Assembly (NCBI GenBank): GCA_963736305.1
Contig: CAVTOD010000005.1
Span: forward strand, 1,054,001 to 1,118,000
Length of the DNA: 64,000 bases
Reading direction: 5' to 3'
DNA from: DASUPK01 sp963736305
Lineage (GTDB): Bacteria > Actinomycetota > Thermoleophilia > Solirubrobacterales > 70-9
Shown here piece after piece: positions 16,787 through 25,014 of the stretch. The notes beneath the pieces are model-generated. The model made no database searches. It had not been told where the DNA came from and worked only from the letters and a program-made list of their open reading frames with translations. The position numbers and the translations under genes were made by a program. Each line of letters starts with the position of its first letter. Position 1 is the first letter of the stretch.

Positions 16787-18766
16787 GTGACGAAGGTGGA
16801 GGAGATCGGATCCGTTCTGTGGACGCCGCCTGATGACGTCCGCGAGACGACGCAGCTCGGGCGCTATCTCGAGTGGCTACGGGAGACCCGAGGGATCGAT
16901 CACGCCGGCTACGACGAGCTCTGGCGCTGGTCGGTCGACGACCTGGAGGGCTTCTGGGGATCGGTCTGGGACTTCTTCGAGATTCGTGCCCACACGCCTT
17001 ACGAGCGGGTGCTCGGCTCTCGCGAGATGCCCGGCGCCGAATGGTTCACGGGCTCACGCCTCAACTACGCCGAGCACATGGTCGGGACCGACGAGGACAC
17101 GGACAAGGTCGCCGTCCTCGCCCGCTCCCAGACCCGCGACGACTTCGATCTCACCTTCGGCGAACTCCGCGAGCAGGTGGGCAGGGCGCGGGCGGGCCTG
17201 CAGCGCCTCGGGATCGGCCCCGGCGACCGGGTAGTTGCCTACCTGCCGAACATCCCGGAGACCCTGGTCGCCTTCCTGGCCACGGCCAGCCTCGGCGCGA
17301 TCTGGGCGACCTGCGCGCCGGAGTTCGGACCGCGCAGCGTGATCGATCGCTTCGGCCAGCTCGAGCCGAAGCTGCTGCTGGCGATCGCCGGCTACCGCTA
17401 CGGCGAGAAGCCGATCGACCGGCGGGACGAGGTGGCCGAGGTGCGCGCGGCCCTGCCTTCGCTCGAGCAGGTGGTCCACGTTCCCTACATCGGAGGCGAC
17501 ACCGATCAGCTGCCCGACGCGAGCGAGTGGGAGGAGCTGATGGCCGAGCCCGGGCCGCTCGAGTTCGATCCCGTCTCGTTCGACCATCCGCTCTGCGTCC
17601 TCTTCTCGTCGGGGACGACCGGTCTGCCGAAGGCGATCGTCCACCGTCACGGCGGCATCCTGATCGAGGCGTTCAAGAACGAGGGGCTGAGCTGGGACCT
17701 CCAGCCCGGGGACCGCCTCATGTGGTTCACGACCACCGCCTGGATGATGTGGATGGCGCTGGTCAACACGCTCCTGCTACGGGCCTCGATCGTGATGCTC
17801 GACGGCAACCCGATGTACCCGGACCTCTCGGCTCAGTGGAACCTTGCCGAGGAGCTTCGTCCGACCCTGATGGGCGGAGTGCCGGCCTTCCTGATGGCCT
17901 GCCGCAAGGGCGGCGTGGACCTCCGCGGCCTCGATCTCTCCAGCATTCGGCAGTTCTGCGCGGCAGGATCTCCGCTTCCCCCGGAAGGCTTCGACTGGAT
18001 CTACGAGCAGCTCGGGCCTGAGGTCCTCTTGAACGTCGGCAGCGGCGGGACCGACGTCTGCACCGGGATGGTGCAGGGCAGTCCGATGCAGCCCGTCTAC
18101 CGGGGCGAGATCGCCGGTTGTTGCCTGGCGGTCGACGTCGCCGCCTACGACGAAAACGCCCAGCCGGTGGTCGGAGAGCTGGGCGAGCTGGTGATCCGCC
18201 AGCCGATGCCCTCCATGCCGGTCGGCTTCTGGGGAGACGAGGACGGCTCCCGCTACCACGCCGCCTACTTCGAGCACTTCCCCGGCGTCTGGCGCCACGG
18301 CGACTGGATCATGTTCACCAAGCGGGGCAGCTGCGTGATCACGGGTCGCTCGGACGCCACGCTCAACCGCGGCGGCGTGCGCCTTGGCACGGGTGAGGTC
18401 TACTCCGTGGTGGAGGGAATCGACGAGATCCTCGAGAGCCTGGTCGTCCACATCGAGGACCCCGAGGGCGGGTCCGGCGAGCTGATCCTCTTCGTCACCC
18501 TGGCCGACGGCTTGGAGCTGGACGACGAGCTTCGCAAGCGGATCGCGTCGGAGCTGCGGGGAACGCTTTCGCCCCGCCACGTGCCGGACACGATCGAGGC
18601 CGTGCCCACGATCCCGAAGACGCTGACCATGAAGAAGCTCGAGCTGCCTGTGAAGCGGATCCTGCTGGGGGAGCCCCCGGAGAAGGTGGCGAGCCGAGAC
18701 GCGCTCGCCGATCCCACGGCTCTGGACGCGTTCGTCGCATACGCCGCGGAGCGCGCTCCCGCCTAG
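16787..18766 (+). CDS. Acetoacetyl-CoA synthetase-family ligase (possible aroylacetate-CoA ligase)
   Basis: This 659-residue protein has the full build of acetoacetyl-CoA synthetase: an N-terminal LNYAEH segment (92-97), the AMP-binding motif SSGTTGLPK (274-282), GRSDATLNRGGVRLGTGE before the C-terminal domain, and the acyl-adenylate lysine region MKKLELPVKRIL near the end. Family members include benzoylacetate-CoA ligase, which activates the beta-keto acid made by carboxylating acetophenone. With a phosphotransferase and a carboxyltransferase-like gene upstream, an aroylacetate substrate is attractive, but plain acetoacetate is the default. The GTG start has a poor ribosome-binding site; GTG at 16796 is an alternative. 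Its stop overlaps the convergent VOC gene by 4 bases. Confidence 0.8.
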   Translation: MTKVEEIGSVLWTPPDDVRETTQLGRYLEWLRETRGIDHAGYDELWRWSVDDLEGFWGSVWDFFEIRAHTPYERVLGSREMPGAEWFTGSRLNYAEHMVGTDEDTDKVAVLARSQTRDDFDLTFGELREQVGRARAGLQRLGIGPGDRVVAYLPNIPETLVAFLATASLGAIWATCAPEFGPRSVIDRFGQLEPKLLLAIAGYRYGEKPIDRRDEVAEVRAALPSLEQVVHVPYIGGDTDQLPDASEWEELMAEPGPLEFDPVSFDHPLCVLFSSGTTGLPKAIVHRHGGILIEAFKNEGLSWDLQPGDRLMWFTTTAWMMWMALVNTLLLRASIVMLDGNPMYPDLSAQWNLAEELRPTLMGGVPAFLMACRKGGVDLRGLDLSSIRQFCAAGSPLPPEGFDWIYEQLGPEVLLNVGSGGTDVCTGMVQGSPMQPVYRGEIAGCCLAVDVAAYDENAQPVVGELGELVIRQPMPSMPVGFWGDEDGSRYHAAYFEHFPGVWRHGDWIMFTKRGSCVITGRSDATLNRGGVRLGTGEVYSVVEGIDEILESLVVHIEDPEGGSGELILFVTLADGLELDDELRKRIASELRGTLSPRHVPDTIEAVPTIPKTLTMKKLELPVKRILLGEPPEKVASRDALADPTALDAFVAYAAERAPA

Positions 18767-19329
18767 GCGCTCTCGGCGATCAGGCCGCTGAAGAACTCGG
18801 TGTCCGCGGGCTGGAGCTGGCAGAGCTCGACATAGTGCCCGAGCATCGCGGTCGTGTCGACATAGGCGAGGCGGGCGCGGTCGGGGATCAGGATCGTGTA
18901 CTCGAACTCGAGGTCGTGCTCGCCCAGCAGCTCCTCGACGTCGTTCCACGGCCCATCGCCGAGGGGAACCAGCATCGCGAGATGGTGGAGGCCGAGCACC
19001 CCCGCGCCCCGCGGCAGGAACCGGCGGTAGAACTCGACCTCCCCGGCCACCGGCTCGATCAGCTCGACGATCAGGCCACCGCGGGCGCCCATCGCCACCC
19101 GGGGCTCCCATGGAACCTCCTCGCCGCCCTTCATGAAGTTGGCTCCCTCGACCGGGACCTCGGTGGCGTTCTCGATCCCGAAGACGTCCCGAAGCTCCTG
19201 CATCCCGCGGTCGAGATCCGGGGTGACGTAACACACCTGCCAGATGTTGGCGAACAGGTCGCCGAGCGCCTCGATCGGCCGAGGCTCGGCGAACACCTCC
19301 GAAGCCGGGCGGACGGTGCCGGCGCTCAT
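18763..19329 (-). CDS. VOC-superfamily protein
   Basis: This 188-residue protein has the vicinal-oxygen-chelate look: an N-terminal half with QVCYVTPDLDRGMQELRDVFG (a beta-alpha start typical of glyoxalase folds) and a second half with GLHHLAMLVP, which could supply a metal-binding His. It is the last gene of the minus-strand operon running from 23917, and its start overlaps the alpha/beta hydrolase stop by 4 bases. Possible roles are isomerase, lyase or a small dioxygenase; nothing decides between them. Confidence 0.65.
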   Translation of the reverse strand: MSAGTVRPASEVFAEPRPIEALGDLFANIWQVCYVTPDLDRGMQELRDVFGIENATEVPVEGANFMKGGEEVPWEPRVAMGARGGLIVELIEPVAGEVEFYRRFLPRGAGVLGLHHLAMLVPLGDGPWNDVEELLGEHDLEFEYTILIPDRARLAYVDTTAMLGHYVELCQLQPADTEFFSGLIAESA

Positions 19330-20060
19330 GCGGCCACCCCCTCACGCGCCCGCTGGTCGAGGGCCGCCGCGAGCTCGTCCGTTCTGGAGAGCTGCGGGTG
19401 ATGGTCGGTGTCGAGCTCGACGACGTCGGTGACGTTTGCCTCCTTGGCCATCCGGCGCTGGAGGGGCGGAGGGATGAAGCGGTCCCTGGTGCAGATCACG
19501 TAGGTCTTGGGGATCTCCGCGAACGCCTCCCCCAGGGCGACCGGCTCGGTGAACGGGACGACGGGTTGCGGCCCGGTCTTCTCGATCGCCCACTCGATGA
19601 CCTCGTCCGTGCATCCGAGGTTCCCCTCGCGGATCGTCGACTCCGGCAGCACGCCGACCGGCGGTTCGCCGGAGACCTGCACCGTTGCCTGGACCAGGTC
19701 GCCCTCGCCCTCGGGCAATTCGGTCAACTCGACCAGGCTCTGCCCGTCGCCGGGTAGAAAGGCCGCTGAATAGACGAGGCGACTCACCTTGTCCGGCCGC
19801 ATGGCGGCCGCCTGGGAGACGACCACGCCGCCCATGCTGTTGGCGACCACGATCGAGGGCTCCGAGCTCGCGTCGAGGATCTCGCAGACGCGGCCGGCGT
19901 ACGCCGCGAGCGTCACCTCCTCGACCGGGGTGGTGTCGTCTCCCATCCCGGGCAGATCCGGCGCCTCGACCTCGTGGCCGGCGGCCTCGAGCCTCTCGGC
20001 CAGCGGGCCCCAGATCCATCCTCCCGCGAACGCTCCGTGCACCAATACGAACCGCGCCAT
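19326..20060 (-). CDS. Alpha/beta-hydrolase (esterase/MES-like)
   Basis: This 244-residue alpha/beta hydrolase starts with an oxyanion-hole HGAF (8-11). The nucleophile is S75 in ANSMGG, a likely acid Asp lies in CTRDRF, and the general-base His is in TDHHPQLS. The short form, with HGAFAGGWIW near the start, resembles plant-type methyl esterases and hydroxynitrile lyases. It likely cleaves an ester, lactone or thioester in the same pathway as the neighbouring oxidoreductases. The ATG is preceded by GAGGAGAG, and its stop overlaps the VOC start. Confidence 0.78.
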   Translation of the reverse strand: MARFVLVHGAFAGGWIWGPLAERLEAAGHEVEAPDLPGMGDDTTPVEEVTLAAYAGRVCEILDASSEPSIVVANSMGGVVVSQAAAMRPDKVSRLVYSAAFLPGDGQSLVELTELPEGEGDLVQATVQVSGEPPVGVLPESTIREGNLGCTDEVIEWAIEKTGPQPVVPFTEPVALGEAFAEIPKTYVICTRDRFIPPPLQRRMAKEANVTDVVELDTDHHPQLSRTDELAAALDQRAREGVAA

Positions 20061-20074
20061 CTCTCCTCCTCAGC

Positions 20075-20983
20075 TCATGGGGTCAGTACGACCTTGCCGT
20101 GCAAGCCACCCGCCTCGACCAGGCGGTGCGCCTCGGCGGCCTCAGCCAGGGGCAGCGTGCGATCGATCCGAGTGCGAAGCTCGCCCGCCGCCACGTCGCG
20201 TACCAGCGATCGCAGCGCCTTGCGATCGGGGTGGATCAGAAAAGACTCCTGCCGCACCCGCCCGGAGTCGGACTCCGGCTGGCGCCGCGTTGCGACCACG
20301 GCGCCACCGTCCTCGACCGCGACCAGCGCGGGCTCACCCAGCGGCACGGCGTCGAAGACCGCGGGCACGGGATCGATCGCGGCGAGGTCCGCGTCCCGAG
20401 CGAGCACCTCCGAGGCGCCCAGCTCGCGCGGCCAGTCCTCGTCGCCGCGGCCGGCCTGGGCGATCACGCGGTGGCCCGCCCGGGCCGCGAGCTGCACGAC
20501 GAAGCTCCCGACCCCGCCGCTTGCGCCGGTGACCAGCAGGTCGCACCCGTCGGGCGGATCCAGCAGCTCGAGTCCCTCATGGGCGGTGACCGCGTTCAGC
20601 GGGATGGTGGCCGCCGTCTCGTAGTCCAGCTCATCCGGCAGCGGCACGATCCACCCGGCGTCCACGGCCACCGACTCCGCGTAGGCGCCGACCGAGCCCT
20701 TCTGGTCGTACCACTGGATCATCCCGACGACGCGGTTGCCCTCCTCGAAGTCCTCGACCCCTTCGCCGACGGCGGCGACCACGCCCGCCAGATCCCAGCC
20801 GAGCACGAAGGGGGGGTCAGGCACCGCACGCCCGGCGCCGGCGCGCGCCCCGAGATCAGTCGGGTTCACGTTCGCGGCCCTCACCCGGACGACGACCTGA
20901 CCGGACCCGGGAGTCGGATCATCGCGCTCGGCGAGCTTCAGGACCTCGGGCCCACCGAGCTTCGTCACCTCCACGACCCGCAT
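20075..20983 (-). CDS. Quinone oxidoreductase-like NADPH dehydrogenase (MDR superfamily)
   Basis: This 302-residue medium-chain dehydrogenase lacks the zinc-binding cysteines, as in quinone oxidoreductases. It opens with MRVVEVTKLGGPEVLKL. NVNPTDLGAR follows, and the nucleotide-binding motif is VTGASGGVGSFVVQLA near the middle. It would reduce or oxidise a small carbonyl or enone with NADPH. It lies 14 bases after the zinc alcohol dehydrogenase gene in the same operon and is slightly short for the family (usually 310-330). Confidence 0.8.
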   Translation of the reverse strand: MRVVEVTKLGGPEVLKLAERDDPTPGSGQVVVRVRAANVNPTDLGARAGAGRAVPDPPFVLGWDLAGVVAAVGEGVEDFEEGNRVVGMIQWYDQKGSVGAYAESVAVDAGWIVPLPDELDYETAATIPLNAVTAHEGLELLDPPDGCDLLVTGASGGVGSFVVQLAARAGHRVIAQAGRGDEDWPRELGASEVLARDADLAAIDPVPAVFDAVPLGEPALVAVEDGGAVVATRRQPESDSGRVRQESFLIHPDRKALRSLVRDVAAGELRTRIDRTLPLAEAAEAHRLVEAGGLHGKVVLTP

Positions 20984-20997
20984 TCCGCTTTGGCCTC

Positions 20998-22035
20998 CTA
21001 GGCTGAGCCGTTCGAGTGCGGCAGCAGCACCGCGCGGCCGGTGATCTCACCCTCGCGCAGCCGGCCTAGCACCTCGTTCACCTCTGACAGCGGATGCGTC
21101 TCCGTCTTCAGCGTGATCCGGCCGGCGGCGTGCAGCTGCACTATCTCCCAGAGGTCTGTCCAGCTGCCGACGAGGTTGGCCACCAGGCACTGCTCCTGGC
21201 CGACCAGCGCGACCGAGGGGATCGTGATCGTGCCGCCGAAGCCGATCATCGAGTAGGTGCCCTGGAGCCCGAGCATCCCGAGGCCGACGGAGTGGGTCTG
21301 GTCGGTCCCGACGAAGTCGAGGACGAGGTCGGCGCCGCGGCCCTGGCTCAGCTCCCAGATGGCGTCCTCGACGCCCTCGCTGTCCACGGTCCAGTCGGCG
21401 CCCAGCTCCTCGGCGAGCTTGCGCCGGTCGGGGTGGGGGTCGACCACGATCACGGTGCCAGAGCCGAGCTCACGGGCGAGCTGAAGACCGATGTGGCCGA
21501 CGCCGCCCGCCCCAAGCACCACGGTGGTACTTCCGGGCAGCATCAGGTGGGCGACCCTCTTGACCGCGTGGTAGGCGGTGATCCCGGCGTCGGAGTGGGG
21601 GGCGACCACGATCGGATCGACGCCGGCCGGCAGCGGAACGATCTCGCGCTCGCCGACCACCAGGTACTCGGTGAAGCCTCCGTCCACCGTCAGGCCCGTG
21701 AACTGGTGGTGCTCGCAGTGCATGTCGCGGCCGCGCCGGCAGTTGACGCAGACGCCGCAGCTGTGCGGCGGGTAGATCAGCACCGGGTCGCCGACCTTGA
21801 CCGAGGTGACGAGGTCGCCGATCGCGTCCACCCGTCCGCCGTTCTCGTGGCCGAGCACCCGGGGGACGTCCATTCCGGCGGCGCCCATCAGCCCTTCGAT
21901 CGCGTGCAGGTCGGTCGAGCAGACGCCCGCAGCCTCGATCTTCACACGGACCTGGTTGGGGCGGGTGATCTCCGGCTCGGGCCGGTCCTCCAGCTCGAGC
22001 GGCTGGTTGTAGTCGTGGAGCACCGCGGCCTTCAC
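20998..22035 (-). CDS. Zinc-dependent alcohol dehydrogenase
   Basis: This 345-residue medium-chain alcohol dehydrogenase has the catalytic zinc site in GVCSTDLH and GHENGG. The structural zinc cysteines are in CGVCVNCRRGRDMHC, and the Rossmann motif GAGGVGHIGLQLA is intact. It should interconvert an alcohol and aldehyde with NAD(P). The GTG start at 22035 is set by the GTGA overlap with the GMC stop. The much longer open frame that joins it to upstream sequence is an out-of-frame reading of the GMC gene, not a fusion. Confidence 0.85.
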   Translation of the reverse strand: MKAAVLHDYNQPLELEDRPEPEITRPNQVRVKIEAAGVCSTDLHAIEGLMGAAGMDVPRVLGHENGGRVDAIGDLVTSVKVGDPVLIYPPHSCGVCVNCRRGRDMHCEHHQFTGLTVDGGFTEYLVVGEREIVPLPAGVDPIVVAPHSDAGITAYHAVKRVAHLMLPGSTTVVLGAGGVGHIGLQLARELGSGTVIVVDPHPDRRKLAEELGADWTVDSEGVEDAIWELSQGRGADLVLDFVGTDQTHSVGLGMLGLQGTYSMIGFGGTITIPSVALVGQEQCLVANLVGSWTDLWEIVQLHAAGRITLKTETHPLSEVNEVLGRLREGEITGRAVLLPHSNGSA

Positions 22036-23525
22036 GCCGCCACCTCCGCCGCTCGTGCGGTCAGGTACTGGTTCGGGTCCTCGTCGAGGTGCTGCGCGAG
22101 CCGGTCGGCGAGGGCCATGATCGTCAGCGAGGGGTTGACCGAGAGGGTCTTCGGGAAGAGAGAGGCGTCTCCGACGAAAAGCCTCTTCACGTCGTGCGAC
22201 TCGCAGTTGGCATCGACAACGGAGCGAGCCGGATCCGAGCCCATCCGGCAGGTCCCCTGGACGTGGGTGCTGGCCGGGCCGGTCCAGGCGACCTGCTTGG
22301 CGCCGGCCGCCCGCATCACCCGGCGCCCGAACTCGAGGCCCCTCTCCATCCGCTCGAGCTCCACCTGGTCGAAGTGGGCCTCGAAGCTCTCGGCGCCGTC
22401 CTCGCCGACCACGACGCGGCCGTTGTTCTCGTCGTTCGCGAGCACGAGGATGCCGTTCCAGTGGCGGTACTGGCGCACCGCCTCCGTGAGGCGATCGCCC
22501 CACATCGGCCCGTCCTCGTCGGCGATGCTGGTCGCAAAGCCGATCGGGTCCTGAACGGTCGAAGCCTCGAGCACGAAGCCGCCGTCCTCGTCGCGCATGA
22601 AGTCCATGCAGTGGGAGGTGATCGGGTAGACGCGGTGGGCGTCCTGGACCTCGTCGAAGCGCCCGAAGACGAAGGCGGCGGGGTGGAGGCCGAGGTTGCG
22701 GCCGATCCAATCGCTGCTCGGCGAGTTGCCGGTCGCCTCCGGCAGCCCCGAGCGGATCAGGATCTGCGGGGTGTTGAGCGCCCCCGCCGCGACCACGACG
22801 GCCCCTGCCTCGATCGCCTGGTTCTGACCGTCGGCGTCGGTGTATTCGACTCCGGTCGCCTCCAGGCCGCCCCCACGGTCGGCCAAGATGACCCGCTCGA
22901 CGGGTGAGTCCGCCCTCAGGTCCAACTTGCCGACCGCGGTGGCTGCGTGGATGTAGGTGTTCATCGTGTTCTTGCCCGCGTTGGTGGGACAACCCTGCAG
23001 GCAGGACCCGCACTTCATGCAGTTGACGTCCGTGTAGGAGTCGACCGGCTCCAGCTCGGAGCCCAGCTCCCGGAAGGCGGCGTCGAGCGTGCGGACGCAA
23101 TCGGGCCAATCCGCGCGCTCGCGGACCCCCAGGACCTTCTCTACCCGCTGGTAGTGAGGCCCGAGGTCCTCGACCCCGAATGGCCTGCCCCCGTCGCCGA
23201 GCAACCCGCTCGCGTCGTGCCACTTGGCGAACTCGAAGTCGTGGGCGCGGAAGGAGACCTTGGTGTTCATCGTCGTGGTGCCGCCCACGCACCGCCCACC
23301 GAACACCGGCACGGTTCCTCCGGCGCCGCCGTCGACCATCGCCATCCGCAGCGGCCACCAGAAGTCGTACGCGGCCTTTGCCTCCCAGCGGACGAAGTCG
23401 GCGGCGGTCAGGTGGGGACCGGCCTCGAGCAGGACGACGCTGCGGCCGCGCTGGGCGAGCTCGCCGGCGATCACGCCGCCGCCTGCGCCCGAGCCGACCA
23501 CGACGACGTCGACGCGCTCGCTCAT
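22032..23525 (-). CDS. GMC-family FAD oxidoreductase with ferredoxin-like cysteine motif
   Basis: This 497-residue flavoprotein begins with VVVVGSGAGGGVIAGELAQRG (FAD motif at 7-27) and ends with the GMC active-site block GTCRMGSDPARS and SVNPSLTIMALADR. An insertion carries C169-x2-C172-x2-C175-x3-C179-P, the pattern of a [4Fe-4S] ferredoxin site, which is unusual for soluble GMC oxidases. The small protein encoded just upstream is its partner, as in gluconate dehydrogenase-type complexes, so electrons probably go to a respiratory carrier rather than to oxygen. The start at 23525 is fixed by the ATGA overlap with that gene. Substrate: an alcohol or sugar-like side chain, unknown. Confidence 0.83.
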   Translation of the reverse strand: MSERVDVVVVGSGAGGGVIAGELAQRGRSVVLLEAGPHLTAADFVRWEAKAAYDFWWPLRMAMVDGGAGGTVPVFGGRCVGGTTTMNTKVSFRAHDFEFAKWHDASGLLGDGGRPFGVEDLGPHYQRVEKVLGVRERADWPDCVRTLDAAFRELGSELEPVDSYTDVNCMKCGSCLQGCPTNAGKNTMNTYIHAATAVGKLDLRADSPVERVILADRGGGLEATGVEYTDADGQNQAIEAGAVVVAAGALNTPQILIRSGLPEATGNSPSSDWIGRNLGLHPAAFVFGRFDEVQDAHRVYPITSHCMDFMRDEDGGFVLEASTVQDPIGFATSIADEDGPMWGDRLTEAVRQYRHWNGILVLANDENNGRVVVGEDGAESFEAHFDQVELERMERGLEFGRRVMRAAGAKQVAWTGPASTHVQGTCRMGSDPARSVVDANCESHDVKRLFVGDASLFPKTLSVNPSLTIMALADRLAQHLDEDPNQYLTARAAEVAA

Positions 23526-23917
23526 CCGGGGATCCCCATGAAGGACCAGTCGTGGTGGATCTGGCTTGCCAGCGGGAAGCGGAAGTCGATCTCCTCCCAG
23601 GCGCTCGGGCCCTCGGCGCCGGGGGCGACGAAGTCGCTGTAGAAGGCCTCGCACGCGAGCGCCCTCAGCATCATGAACTCCGGCGTGGCGGCCCGCTCGC
23701 CGAGTGCCTCGGGACCTCCGTCAGCGACGTCGGCGAGCGCGTCGATTGCACCCAGCGTCATCTCCCGGGTCCCCTCGTCGAGCATCGCGAGCTTCGCGTC
23801 GATGTAGACGGCCGGCTCGACCCGCGCGGACCCGGGCACGATCGTCTCGCAGAGCGCCGCCAGGGCCGAGGCACGGCCTTCGTCCAGGATCAGCCAGCTC
23901 CTCTCCGCCACGGCCAC
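23522..23917 (-). CDS. Gluconate 2-dehydrogenase subunit 3-like small subunit
   Basis: This 131-residue protein has the compact helical pattern of gluconate 2-dehydrogenase subunit 3, with ALCETIVPGSAR and LRALACEAFYSDF as recognisable segments. It has no clear twin-arginine signal. In the family this subunit accompanies a GMC flavoprotein. It is the first gene of the operon, and its GTG lies only 4 bases after a -10-like element, so the mRNA may be leaderless. At 57980 the same domain is fused to a GMC protein. Confidence 0.75.
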   Translation of the reverse strand: MAVAERSWLILDEGRASALAALCETIVPGSARVEPAVYIDAKLAMLDEGTREMTLGAIDALADVADGGPEALGERAATPEFMMLRALACEAFYSDFVAPGAEGPSAWEEIDFRFPLASQIHHDWSFMGIPG

Positions 23918-23921
23918 GCAC

Positions 23922-23949
23922 CCTATAGACAGGCGGGCAATAAAACAAG
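23922..23949 (-). promoter_or_regulatory. Candidate promoter of the GMC operon, leaderless
   Basis: Reading on the minus strand, CTTGTT (23949-23944) and TATAGG (23927-23922) are 16 bases apart. The GTG start of the small subunit follows the -10 by 4 bases. Further upstream, TATCT-N5-TATCT direct repeats and CTGTCAAATA occur, which may bind a regulator. The TATAGG hexamer recurs before the ABC-transporter operon. Confidence 0.45.
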
Positions 23950-24040
23950 CTATTTGACAGATACCTAGAGATAGATCCGGCTGCTATTCCACGACAGGAA
24001 CAAATTCGGAGTGAACCAGGCCGACCCTGAAGGTTTCTGG

Positions 24041-24931
24041 CTACCTCGCCCGTGTTGGCAGGTTGAGCGTCTCACTCTCGGGGACACCCTCGCCGAGTTC
24101 CTTGTGACGTTCGATCTCCGCATCGAGCTCGGCGCCGAACAGGAGGGCCACGTTGGTGAGCCACAGCCACGCCACCAGCACGATCGCGCCCGCGAAAGCC
24201 CCGTAGAGAGCGCCCACGTTGGCCACATGCGAGATGTAGACCGAGAACCCGACCGAGGCTGCCAGCCAGATGAGCACGCCCACGAACGCCCCAGGCGTGA
24301 CCCAGCGAAACGCCCGCTGCTTCACGTCGGGCGTGACGTAGTAGATCAGCGCGAATATCAGCATGGTGACGGCCAGGGCCCCCGGCCAGCGAGCGACGCT
24401 CCAGATCGACGCGGCGGTGGGACCAAGGCCGATGAAGCCGAAGAGGTCCCCAGCGAATCGGCCGCCGATGAAGAGCATGATGAGACTCGCCAGCACCAGG
24501 CCCATGAGCACGAAGGTGAAGATGATGTCGGTTGACTTGCGCCGCAGGAAGCTGCGGCCGCCACCCTCCAGCTCGAAGACCACGTTGAGAGCGCGGCGAG
24601 CAGCCTCGAGCACGCCGGTGGTGCCATAGAGAGTGAGCACGATGCTGACCGCGAAGGCCGTCACCGCCGATCCTTTGTGCTGGAGGGCTTGGCGCAAGGA
24701 GCTGTCCAGCGGCACGAGGGCCGAGTGGGGCACTACCTCGCGCAGGTAGTTGATGATCGCGTTGTAGGTGCTCGGGTACTCACCCAGGAGTCCCAGCAAT
24801 GAGAGGCCGAGCAGGGTGGCGGGAAAGAGGGACATCAATGAGTAGTAGGTGAGCGCCGCTGCGTGCTGGGTCATCTGGTCGTCGTAAAACGACACCAGCG
24901 TCCGCTTGATCACTGTCAGTGCTGATCGCAT
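24041..24931 (-). CDS. YihY/BrkB-family inner-membrane protein
   Basis: This 296-residue integral membrane protein has about six hydrophobic segments, among them LTYYSLMSLFPATLLGLSLL and GAFAGAIVLVAWLWLTNVAL. The spacing and the AALTYYSL start are typical of the YihY family, once misnamed ribonuclease BN. Function is unknown, possibly transport. The ATG at 24931 follows GAAAGGA; a GTG 13 codons earlier is less likely. It is unrelated to the catabolic theme and may have its own promoter, since both neighbours have separate signals. Confidence 0.8.
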   Translation of the reverse strand: MRSALTVIKRTLVSFYDDQMTQHAAALTYYSLMSLFPATLLGLSLLGLLGEYPSTYNAIINYLREVVPHSALVPLDSSLRQALQHKGSAVTAFAVSIVLTLYGTTGVLEAARRALNVVFELEGGGRSFLRRKSTDIIFTFVLMGLVLASLIMLFIGGRFAGDLFGFIGLGPTAASIWSVARWPGALAVTMLIFALIYYVTPDVKQRAFRWVTPGAFVGVLIWLAASVGFSVYISHVANVGALYGAFAGAIVLVAWLWLTNVALLFGAELDAEIERHKELGEGVPESETLNLPTRAR

Positions 24932-25014
24932 CCGGTCCTTTCTACCCGGCGACCAGGGGTTCGGCTGCACAAAGACACCTGCGCCGCCAGATCTACCTGC
25001 CTCAAGCGGCGCGT

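Noticed and set aside
20998..23358. Apparent 786-residue fusion ending in the zinc alcohol dehydrogenase
   Set aside because: The N-terminal part is an out-of-frame reading of the GMC gene. The real dehydrogenase starts at the GTG at 22035 overlapping the GMC stop.
24041..24931. Ribonuclease BN annotation for the YihY protein
   Set aside because: The family was named so by an old mis-assignment. The sequence is an integral membrane protein without nuclease motifs.
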